Origin: Treponema sp.
GTDB taxonomy: Bacteria; Spirochaetota; Spirochaetia; Treponematales; Treponemataceae
DNA: 11,269 nt
NCBI GenBank assembly: GCA_014804085.1
Contig: JAAVAM010000042.1
Location: 48,171 to 59,439 of the forward strand
Direction: 5' to 3'
The position numbers and the translations under genes are program-made. Position 1 is the first letter of the stretch. Every line of letters begins with the position of its first letter. This document shows positions 6,556 through 11,269 of the stretch, in pieces. The notes under the pieces are model-generated. The model ran no database searches, was not told the origin of the DNA, and worked only from the letters and a program-made list of their open reading frames with translations.

Positions 6556-6724
6556 ACAAACACCTCCTGATTAGGATACATATTGACCCCGGACGGCCGG
6601 TCGTGGTATGCTCTAGAGAGACACTCAAAGCGCATACCACGTTTTGATGAAGCGGGCAGTCTGCGTTCCAGCGCGGGCTGCCCCATTTTTCTGCCGGGAA
6701 GTTCCGGTGATTCCCCGCCTTCAT
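6536..6724 (-). CDS. Possible small ORF coupled to the XRE gene
   Basis: A 62-codon ORF whose ATG overlaps the stop of the XRE gene (ATGA), with AAGGAGG 10 nt upstream. Its stop lies 20 nt inside the next gene. This is the arrangement of a coupled operon gene. Against it: the product is unlike known proteins (rich in Trp, Arg, His, Cys), it has no recognised domain, and the DNA carries plus-strand promoter and terminator signals. Probably not expressed as protein, but the ribosome site deserves mention. Confidence 0.2.
   Translation of the reverse strand: MKAGNHRNFPAEKWGSPRWNADCPLHQNVVCALSVSLEHTTTGRPGSICILIRRCLYVRTYY
6583..6612 (+). promoter_or_regulatory. Plus-strand promoter antisense to the minus-strand unit
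   Basis: TTGACC (6583-6588), an 18-bp spacer and TATGCT (6607-6612) preceded by TGG, an extended -10. It points right, towards the terminator at 6654-6690, and no plausible protein gene follows. Predicted start near 6619. Confidence 0.5.
6602..6641. repeat. 10-bp inverted repeat over the plus-strand -10
   Basis: CGTGGTATGC (6602-6611) and GCATACCACG (6632-6641) are perfect inverse copies 20 bp apart. The left copy covers the extended -10; the right lies about 13-22 nt inside the predicted transcript. This suggests an operator, or a weaker mirror-image promoter on the minus strand. Confidence 0.5.
6619..6690 (+). ncRNA. Candidate small RNA (about 72 nt)
   Basis: Bounded by the promoter at 6583-6612 and the intrinsic terminator at 6654-6690. 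The roughly 35 nt before the hairpin contain no start codon with a ribosome site. It lies in the gap between two minus-strand genes and would be antisense to any mRNA running from the XRE gene into the HU-like gene. Boundaries are predicted, expression is not shown. Confidence 0.35.
6654..6690 (+). terminator. Intrinsic terminator, plus strand
   Basis: GGGCAG (6654-6659) pairs with CTGCCC (6678-6683). The stem continues inward to 13 pairs, three of them G-U on the plus strand, closing on a TCCA loop, and CATTTTT follows. On the minus strand the G-U pairs become A-C mismatches and no U-tract follows, so only the plus orientation works. Confidence 0.6.
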
Positions 6725-7227
6725 GTTTTCGTTACCTCCTTGTTTTTATCTTTGCCGGAGTATGCGGCGCGTGCCGTATGCACCATGCCCCGCAAGACCT
6801 TCAGCTCAGCCTCTACTTTCTGCATCTGCATTTCAAGGCTATCTAACAAATCATGCTCACATTCGGCGGCATTTGTTTTGACTATCACTTTCATCGATTT
6901 CATATTCTGCCGAACAGACTCTGTTGGTGAGAATTTCACTATCATATCTTTTTCTGAAGCACCTTGCTTTACTGACATTGTACCTAATGACGGTATCTCA
7001 ATCTCACCCTTGCAGATGGACTTCAATGTTTCAATCCTGTTTCCCAGCAGGATATCTGTAGAAACATCAAAAAACTGAGCCAGCCGCAACAACACATTCT
7101 GTCGCGGAACAGTCCCCTTATTCTCCCACATGTTCACCCGGCTTTTGGTAACACCGATCTCTTTTGCAAGCTGCGCCATCGTAAGCCCTCGCTTCTCACG
7201 CAATCCCCTTATCGTTTCCCTGAACAC
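6721..7227 (-). CDS. XRE-family repressor, autoregulated
   Basis: A 168-aa transcription factor. The N-terminal HTH (RETIRGLREKRGLTMAQLAKEIGVTKSRVNMWENKGTVPRQNVLLRLAQFFDVSTDILLG, about 3-62) is a classic Cro/C1 domain. The C-terminal part ends in a helical, probably coiled-coil segment, DLLDSLEMQMQKVEAELKVLRGM, likely for dimerisation. GTG 7227 is chosen over ATG 7257: that ATG abuts the -10 box TACAAT and lies before the predicted transcription start, whereas GTG 7227 follows the purine-rich AGGAAGGGTAGGG. Two 17-bp operator-like palindromes flank its promoter elements, so it probably represses itself. It is divergent from the protease gene, with the palindrome array between them, and resembles the control gene of a phage or mobile element. 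Confidence 0.8.
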   Translation of the reverse strand: MFRETIRGLREKRGLTMAQLAKEIGVTKSRVNMWENKGTVPRQNVLLRLAQFFDVSTDILLGNRIETLKSICKGEIEIPSLGTMSVKQGASEKDMIVKFSPTESVRQNMKSMKVIVKTNAAECEHDLLDSLEMQMQKVEAELKVLRGMVHTARAAYSGKDKNKEVTKT

Positions 7228-7248
7228 TGCCCTACCCTTCCTCCATGT

Positions 7249-7276
7249 ATTGTACATTTTTATTGCACACTGTCAA
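7249..7276 (-). promoter_or_regulatory. Promoter of the XRE repressor
   Basis: Reverse strand: consensus TTGACA at 7276-7271, a 16-bp spacer, TACAAT at 7254-7249. Predicted start near 7242, giving a leader of about 15 nt before GTG 7227. Confidence 0.7.
7252..7268. promoter_or_regulatory. Operator O2 (GTACAT...TTGCAC)
   Basis: GTACATTTTTATTGCAC, an imperfect 17-bp palindrome that covers part of the -10 and the spacer of the XRE promoter. It shares the TTGCAC half-site with the site at 7284-7300. Confidence 0.5.
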
Positions 7277-7283
7277 TATATTC

Positions 7284-7300
7284 GTGCAATATTTTTGCAC
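7284..7300. promoter_or_regulatory. Operator O1 (GTGCAA...TTGCAC)
   Basis: GTGCAATATTTTTGCAC, with perfect 6-bp arms and a 5-bp centre, lies just upstream of the XRE -35. Its centre is 32 bp (about three helical turns) from that of O2, which suits cooperative repressor binding. Its right half recurs in the array spacer at 7352-7359. Confidence 0.55.
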
Positions 7301-7306
7301 TTTTTA

Positions 7307-7520
7307 GTCCCTGACAGGGACTGCCTGTTTTTTCGTCCCTGTCAGGGACGGTTTTGCACTTAGTCCCCATCAGGGACGAAATTCCGCTTAGTCCCTATCG
7401 GGGACGTGTACACGTCCCTGTCAGGGACTAATATGTATCCCCGACAGGGACAGGGATGCGCACCGGTCAAGGACATGGCCGTGTCCCCGGCAGGAATGCG
7501 GGGCTGTCCTAGCAGGGAAC
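7307..7520. repeat. Array of nine 15-bp palindromes with exact 28- then 23-bp period
   Basis: Copies of GTCCCTGTCAGGGAC or variants begin at 7307, 7335, 7363, 7391, 7414, 7437, 7460, 7483 and 7506. The steps are 28, 28, 28, then 23 five times. The copies at 7335 and 7414 are identical; 7307, 7363 and 7391 differ at 1-2 bases; those at 7460, 7483 and 7506 are degenerate (about 11 of 15 for the first two, one base short in the last). Spacers are 13 bp and then 8 bp and mostly unrelated, although the copies at 7307 and 7363 are both preceded by TTTTGCACTT-like sequence. Each copy can form a 6-bp hairpin. The array fills the 7301-7520 gap between divergent promoters. Role unknown: operator array, iterons or recombinase sites are possible. 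Confidence 0.85.
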
Positions 7521-7529
7521 GGGGAAATG

Positions 7530-7538
7530 TGGTATACT
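7530..7538 (+). promoter_or_regulatory. Protease promoter, extended -10
   Basis: TGG-TATACT at 7530-7538, with no clear -35 because the last array palindrome (7506-7520) occupies that position. Predicted start near 7545. The surrounding GTGGTAT.CT and a nearby GAGAGAC recur at the plus-strand promoter at 6603. Confidence 0.55.
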
Positions 7539-7593
7539 GAGAGACGGCGGAAACACTGAATGGAGCATGACGCTAATAGTGAGGAATAAAATC

Positions 7594-8448
7594 ATGGAAA
7601 TGAGCTTATCAGAAAAACTAACTTATTCGACTGTACTTATTAGATGCAAATATGCAGACGGCACAATTGGCAGTGGCACGGGATTTATTATCAATCTTTG
7701 TCAGAATGATGAGACAAGAACATGTGTTCCAGTTATTATCACCAATAATCACGTTGTAGAAAATAGCATTGAAACTCAATTTGAATTCTGTCTGCAAGAT
7801 GAGGAAGGAAATCCGATTGATAATAAATCATTTAGTATAACTTATAGAGATAATGCTTGGATCCAACATCCTGATAAAGCTATAGATTTAAGGTGTTTGC
7901 CAGTTGCTAATGTCTTACGAGAACTGGAAAAGCGTCATGTTAAGGTTTTCTACATTCCTCTTGAAGTAAGTTTAATTGCCAAAACAGAACAATTAGAAAG
8001 TTTATCAGCTATGGAAGATGTTATCATGATTGGATATCCAACAGGACTGTCTGATAAATACAATCACAAACCGATAATTAGAAAAGGTATAACTGCCACA
8101 CATTTAAAGAAAAACTATCAAGGCAAAAAGGAATTCTTGGTTGATATAGCGTGTTTTCCAGGCTCAAGTGGTTCGCCTATATTCATACTTAACGAGGGGA
8201 CATATCATATTGGAAATGATCTTTATGCTGGAAGTCGGATAGTTTTTGTGGGAGTATTATATGGTGGACCTCAGTATTCAGCAGCAGGTGACTTTGTTTT
8301 AATGAATTTACCCAATATGCCACAACCTCGTTCACTTACACAAATTCCGATGAATTTAGGAGTAGCAATAAAAGCTGAACTTATATTGGCATTTGAAGAA
8401 AAATTTAGCAACCATAAGCTAGAAAATGAGGAGCAATTTAATGGATAA
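7594..8448 (+). CDS. Trypsin-like serine protease, cytoplasmic
   Basis: A 284-aa S1-type (Trypsin_2-like) peptidase. The catalytic triad is readable: His53 in IITNNHVV, Asp98 in AIDLRCLP and Ser192 in FPGSSGSP. GSGTGFII (26-33), IMIGYPTG and RKGITAT are further marks of the fold. There is no signal peptide or membrane helix, so it should act inside the cell, unlike DegP-type proteases; no PDZ domain follows. ATG 7594 has GAGGA (7581-7585) 8 nt upstream; ATG 7567 has a ribosome site only 1 nt away. The gene is strikingly AT-rich compared with everything around it, a sign of recent acquisition. It overlaps the mod start by 8 bp, with the mod ribosome site inside its own codons, and therefore belongs to the restriction locus transcriptionally. 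An effector role in defence is plausible; the substrate is unknown. Confidence 0.8.
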   Translation: MEMSLSEKLTYSTVLIRCKYADGTIGSGTGFIINLCQNDETRTCVPVIITNNHVVENSIETQFEFCLQDEEGNPIDNKSFSITYRDNAWIQHPDKAIDLRCLPVANVLRELEKRHVKVFYIPLEVSLIAKTEQLESLSAMEDVIMIGYPTGLSDKYNHKPIIRKGITATHLKKNYQGKKEFLVDIACFPGSSGSPIFILNEGTYHIGNDLYAGSRIVFVGVLYGGPQYSAAGDFVLMNLPNMPQPRSLTQIPMNLGVAIKAELILAFEEKFSNHKLENEEQFNG

Positions 8449-9057
8449 ACTAAAAATGCAATCTATGGACAAAGTGCAGGAAAACATATGGAAGATTCAG
8501 GCATTGTTCCCGAACGCCGTAACAGAATGTGCGGATGGCAGGAAGTGGGGGGGGTGGTACGGCGAGCCGTTGATTTTGACGTGCTCAAGCAGGAGCTTGC
8601 GGACACGCTTATCGACGAGCGCGAACTCCGCTATCAGTTCACTTGGCCCGACAAGCAAAAGTCCATTTTGCTCGCGAACACTCCCACAAATAAAACCTTG
8701 CGCCCGTGCAAGGAAGAAAGCGCTGACTTTGACAATACTCAAAACCTTTATATCATCAAGCCCGACCGCACCGTGTTTGATTTGCTGTTCCAAGTCATGC
8801 TCGATTTGGGCAAGCCCCTTTCCGCTAAAATTGAAGAAAAGAATATTGCGGGCAAGCGCGTATTTATCGTAAACGATGACGACTTGATTGCGTGTTTTGA
8901 GGACAGCATATCCGCAGAAATAGTTACGGAAATCGCAAAGGCAAAGCCGCTTTATGCCGTATTCCGCGACAGCGGTTTGTCCTCGGATTCCGTCGCCGCC
9001 AACTTCGAGCAGATTTTCGCAACCTATAGCCCAAGCACGGTAAGGAAGGTGTTGTGA
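8441..9057 (+). pseudogene. mod: Type III DNA methyltransferase (Mod) remnant: core deleted, frame broken
   Basis: Mod would methylate the recognition site and supply specificity to Res. ATG 8441 with GAGGAG 7 nt upstream opens the N-terminus MDKLKMQSMDKVQENIWKIQALFPNAVTE. At the G8 run (8547-8554) the frame breaks; one extra G would join it to AVDFDVLKQELADTLIDE...NKTLRPCKEESADFDNTQNLYI, the conserved Mod N-terminal region. At about 8754 this is joined in frame to IKPDRTVFDLLFQVMLDLGKPLSAKIEE...FATYSPSTVRKVL, the conserved Mod C-terminus. The 400 or so residues in between, including the DPPY and AdoMet motifs and the target recognition domain, are absent. Restoring the frame would give about 205 aa, against more than 600 in the family. 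No methylation activity is possible. It is followed directly by TA modules. Confidence 0.85.
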
Positions 9058-9080
9058 TGCCCTCCGCACGAATCAAGCAA

Positions 9081-9109
9081 TTGACTATACGTAATTTATT
9101 ATGTATCAT
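9081..9109 (+). promoter_or_regulatory. hicAB promoter with operator
   Basis: TTGACT (9081-9086), 17-bp spacer, TATCAT (9104-9109). The spacer holds the near-palindrome ATACGTAATTTATTATGTAT (9087-9106), a good candidate operator for HicB. Predicted start near 9116, so the ATG at 9101 lies upstream of it. Confidence 0.65.
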
Positions 9110-9130
9110 ACTAGACGCAAGGAGCGGCGC

Positions 9131-9337
9131 ATGGAATATTCGTCACGGGAAATCATAGGCATGCTTGCGGCAGACGGCTGGCAAGAAGTGGCGTGCGTGG
9201 GAAGCCATCACCACTTCAAGCATCCAAAAAAGCCGGGGCGAGTTACCGTGCCGCATCCGAAGCGGTCGATTCCTATAGGAACGGCAAAAAGCATTTTCAG
9301 ACAGGCGGGTATTGACCCCAAGGAGAAAAAGCAATGA
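9131..9337 (+). CDS. hicA: HicA-family toxin (mRNA interferase)
   Basis: A 68-aa ribonuclease toxin that cleaves mRNA when unbound by HicB. The double-stranded RNA-binding-like fold is visible in SSREIIGMLAADGWQEVACVGSHHHFKHPKKPGRVTVPHPKRSIPIGTAKSIFRQAG, with the catalytic histidine in GSHHHF (26-28) followed by the conserved GRVTVPHP. Length is usual for the family. ATG 9131 is used because AAGGAG (9119-9124) is 6 nt upstream and the in-frame ATG at 9101 lies within the promoter. The gene overlaps hicB by ATGA. It sits in the gap between mod and res, where no TA gene is normally required, so it is an insertion into the locus. Confidence 0.92.
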   Translation: MEYSSREIIGMLAADGWQEVACVGSHHHFKHPKKPGRVTVPHPKRSIPIGTAKSIFRQAGIDPKEKKQ

Positions 9338-9768
9338 AAAACGAATACGCGTTTATCGCTGTCCTTGAATATGCCGACGACGGCATCAGTATAAGTTTTC
9401 CCGACCTTCCGGGCTGTTTTTCATGCGCCGAGACAAACAACGCTGACGAAGCCGTGCGAAACGCACGGGAAGCGTTGGGACTTCACCTGTTCGCCATGGA
9501 GCAGGACGGGGAGGAAATTCCCGAACCCCGAACGCTGAATGACGTGGAGTTGAGAAAAAACTGCGTTCCCGCCGTCATCAACGTTTTCATGCCGTCCGTC
9601 CGCGCGGCGGTCAAGACGGCTTTCGTAAAAAAGACGCTTTCCCTCCCCTCATGGCTTGCCGCACTTGCCGAAGAAAAAAACGTGAACTGCTCGAAGGTCT
9701 TTCAGGACGCGCTCAAGACGTTCCTCGGCGTGGAAGAGCCGATATACTATAAATCAGTCGGATTCTGA
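9334..9768 (+). CDS. hicB: HicB-family antitoxin
   Basis: A 144-aa antitoxin. Residues 1 to about 90 (YAFIAVLEYADDGISISFPDLPGCFSCAETNNADEAVRNAREALGLHL) are the HicB partial RNase H-like domain that blocks HicA. The C-terminal segment TLSLPSWLAALAEEKNVNCSKVFQDALKTFLGV (about 100-133) is a ribbon-helix-helix DNA-binding unit, which would bind the promoter palindrome at 9087-9106 and repress the pair. The start overlaps the hicA stop; GGAG lies 9 nt upstream. Transcription probably continues into the second TA module 20 bp downstream. Confidence 0.92.
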   Translation: MKNEYAFIAVLEYADDGISISFPDLPGCFSCAETNNADEAVRNAREALGLHLFAMEQDGEEIPEPRTLNDVELRKNCVPAVINVFMPSVRAAVKTAFVKKTLSLPSWLAALAEEKNVNCSKVFQDALKTFLGVEEPIYYKSVGF

Positions 9769-9788
9769 AAAACAAGGAGACGGATGCC

Positions 9789-10070
9789 ATGACAATGACG
9801 AAAGTTGAAATTGACGTGCCCGAAGAAATCGTGCCGTACACGGTGCTTGAGGATAAGGACGCACAAATTACAAGAAACGCGATGCTCGTTTATCCCTATA
9901 TCAAAAGCGGCGTTATGTCGCATGGAAAGGCGGCGGAAATGCTTGGACTGTATAAGATTGATTTGATTGCGCTATATGGCAGACTGGGCATGCCGTACTT
10001 TGATGAAACAGAAGAAGAATTTGAAGAAGATTTAGTGGTGCTAAAGAGGGCAAAAGGAACTGCCGTATGA
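9789..10070 (+). CDS. UPF0175 family antitoxin
   Basis: A 93-aa protein of the UPF0175 type: VEIDVPEEIV near the start, then NAMLVYPYIKSGVMSHGKAAEMLGLYKIDLIALYGRLGMPYFDETEEEFEEDLVVL. Family members pair with PIN-like DUF3368 toxins and contain a small HTH-like core (about 40-70). AAGGAG (9774-9779) lies 9 nt before ATG 9789; ATG 9795 is the alternative. It overlaps the following toxin by ATGA, the usual coupled arrangement. No separate promoter is clear, so it may depend on the hicAB promoter. Confidence 0.85.
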   Translation: MTMTKVEIDVPEEIVPYTVLEDKDAQITRNAMLVYPYIKSGVMSHGKAAEMLGLYKIDLIALYGRLGMPYFDETEEEFEEDLVVLKRAKGTAV

Positions 10071-10567
10071 TTGTCGTTTCGGACACAACTCCCATTATTT
10101 CACTTTTGAAAGCAGGGCAACTGGAATTGCTGAGAAAACTGTTCGGTACAATCTGCATTCCGCAATCCGTTTATTACGAGCTGACAGCGAATGAAAAATT
10201 CCCCGAAGAAGTAAGGGCTGTGCAAGACTGTGATTTTCTTCTTGTGAAAAAAGTGCAAAATGAAAAAGCCGTTGCCATATTGCGAAGTCTTACGGGGCTT
10301 GATGCCGGGGAAAGCGAAGCAATCATTTTGGCAGATGAGAAATGTTCTGATGTGCTGTTAATGGACGAGCGCAAGGGCAGACAGGTCGCCAAGAAAATGG
10401 GAATATCCGTTACGGGTACTATTGGAATGCTAGCACAGGCATTTGATGAGAAGGTGCTGACAAAAGAAGATGTTATAAAGTGCGCGGAACGCCTCAAAGA
10501 AAATGATATACGTATTAGTGAAAAACTGTATAAGAAATTGACTGAACACATAGAAAAAAGGACATGA
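10067..10567 (+). CDS. DUF3368 PIN-domain toxin
   Basis: A 166-aa putative ribonuclease of the PIN superfamily. Acidic residues expected to bind metal are visible: Asp6 in VVSDTTPI, Glu82/Glu84 in AGESEAI and Asp100 in LLMDERKGR, all diagnostic of DUF3368. The C-terminal part is helical and Lys-rich. Its partner is the UPF0175 antitoxin immediately upstream with an ATGA overlap. The res start lies 6 nt past its stop, so the toxin-antitoxin pair sits directly against the restriction subunit. Target RNA is unknown. Confidence 0.87.
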   Translation: MIVVSDTTPIISLLKAGQLELLRKLFGTICIPQSVYYELTANEKFPEEVRAVQDCDFLLVKKVQNEKAVAILRSLTGLDAGESEAIILADEKCSDVLLMDERKGRQVAKKMGISVTGTIGMLAQAFDEKVLTKEDVIKCAERLKENDIRISEKLYKKLTEHIEKRT

Positions 10568-10573
10568 CGGAAA

Positions 10574-11269
10574 ATGAAATTCAAATTCAAAATACAAGAC
10601 TATCAGACGGACGCGGTGAACGCCGTGGTCGAGGCGTTTACGGGGCAGCCGTTCAACGACAGGCTTTCTTATTTGCGCGACATGGGAAGCGGAACTGAGC
10701 TGGACTCGTTCCAAGACTGCGGATTTTGGAGCGGAACGGGATTCGGCAACGCGCCACTGTCGCTTTCGGACGGACGGCTTTTGGACAACATCCGCGCCTT
10801 GCAGATTGCGGGCAATATAAGGCAGTCGCAGGAACTCTCAAAGCCGTTCGGTGCGGGATGCCGCTGCGCGCTCGACATTGAAATGGAAACAGGCACGGGC
10901 AAAACCTATTGCTACATAAAGACGATGTTCGAGCTGAACAAAAAATACGGCTGGAGCAAGTTCATCGTCGTCGTTCCGTCAATCGCCATCCGCGAGGGCG
11001 TAAAAAAGTCGTTCGAGATAATGGAAGATCACTTTTTCGAACAGTACGGCAAAAAGGCGCGGTATTTTATTTACAACAGCAAGAATCTCAATCAGCTGGA
11101 TAATTTTTCGTCAAGTAAAGATATTAACGTTATGATAATCAACTCGCAGGCGTTCGCGTCGTCTTTAAAAGAGGGCGCGAGAAACGAAGCGGCGCGCATT
11201 ATTTACAGCAAGCAGGACAGTTTCGGAAGCCGCCGCCCGATTGATGTGATTGCCGCGAACCGTCCTATC
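10574..11269 (+). CDS. res: Type III restriction enzyme, Res subunit (3' end outside window)
   Basis: ATP-dependent helicase/nuclease subunit that, with Mod, translocates and cuts DNA between unmodified sites. The 232 codons present read [22 protein letters not shown] with the conserved QDYQtdAV start, then Walker A METGTGKT at about 104-111 and motif Ia [13 protein letters not shown] at about 125-137. The helicase DEPQ motif is expected just past the edge. No frameshift is seen to 11269. Start ATG 10574 lies 6 nt after the DUF3368 stop with only a weak ribosome site (GGA), so reinitiation is likely. Since Res needs Mod for DNA recognition and the local mod is destroyed, the enzyme is probably inactive here unless another Mod is present. 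Confidence 0.9.
   Translation, partial: MKFKFKIQDYQTDAVNAVVEAFTGQPFNDRLSYLRDMGSGTELDSFQDCGFWSGTGFGNAPLSLSDGRLLDNIRALQIAGNIRQSQELSKPFGAGCRCALDIEMETGTGKTYCYIKTMFELNKKYGWSKFIVVVPSIAIREGVKKSFEIMEDHFFEQYGKKARYFIYNSKNLNQLDNFSSSKDINVMIINSQAFASSLKEGARNEAARIIYSKQDSFGSRRPIDVIAANRPI

Noticed and set aside
6644..7078. Plus-strand ORF downstream of the antisense promoter
   Set aside because: It is antisense to the XRE gene, crosses the predicted terminator and has no domain.
7255..7257. ATG 7257 as start of the XRE gene
   Set aside because: It abuts the -10 box TACAAT and lies upstream of the expected transcription start; GTG 7227 has a purine-rich ribosome site.
7307..7520. CRISPR array
   Set aside because: Repeats are only 15 bp and fully palindromic, spacers are 8-13 bp, and no cas genes are in the window.
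8497..9069. Minus-strand ORF opposite the mod remnant
   Set aside because: The plus strand carries conserved Mod sequence in order; the minus product has no recognisable motif.
9101..9130. ATG 9101 as start of hicA
   Set aside because: It overlaps the -10 of the hicAB promoter; ATG 9131 has AAGGAG at ideal spacing and matches family length.

Overview
The window looks like a spirochaete chromosome, most likely Treponema or a relative. The main clue is a eukaryotic-type hexokinase (not a ROK or Glk glucokinase), a known trait of treponemes. A GC-rich, AT-poor housekeeping block and a signal-peptide-bearing outer-membrane beta-barrel protein fit. The assignment is inference from gene content, not from a phylogenetic marker.

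Left block (1-5700): a left-truncated hexokinase on the minus strand is divergent from a Rep/PcrA-type UvrD-family helicase on the plus strand, with only 45 bp between them. Next comes a plus-strand operon of a DUF2975 four-helix membrane protein, a YozG-like XRE regulator and a small outer-membrane barrel. Its promoter overlaps a perfect AT-rich palindrome. A 2TM protein of unknown function follows, with its own promoter. A perfect 16-bp stem-loop closes the operon, and a hairpin with a minus-strand U-tract ends the opposing gene.

Middle block (5700-7600): on the minus strand lie a probable DUF4469/HU-like DNA-binding protein and an XRE repressor. The repressor promoter carries two 17-bp GTGCAA-type operators. 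Between these genes, the plus strand shows a promoter and an intrinsic terminator about 70 nt apart, a candidate small RNA. Upstream of the repressor, at 7307-7520, is the most unusual element in the window: nine copies of a 15-bp palindrome (GTCCCTGTCAGGGAC type), spaced exactly 28 bp apart for the first four and exactly 23 bp apart for the rest, with unrelated spacers.

Right block (7594-11269), a defence island: an AT-rich, cytoplasmic trypsin-like protease overlaps the start of a broken type III restriction-modification locus. The mod gene keeps its N- and C-terminal ends but has lost its catalytic centre, and its frame breaks at a G8 tract. Two toxin-antitoxin modules (HicAB, then UPF0175/DUF3368-PIN) sit between mod and a res gene that is intact up to the window edge. 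Four short gene junctions (two of them within TA pairs) and matched ribosome sites suggest that the island is largely co-transcribed.

Three genes (hexokinase, helicase, 2TM protein) have a -10 box 6-7 nt before the start codon and no Shine-Dalgarno sequence, which predicts leaderless mRNAs. All functions are read from sequence motifs; nothing was searched or computed.
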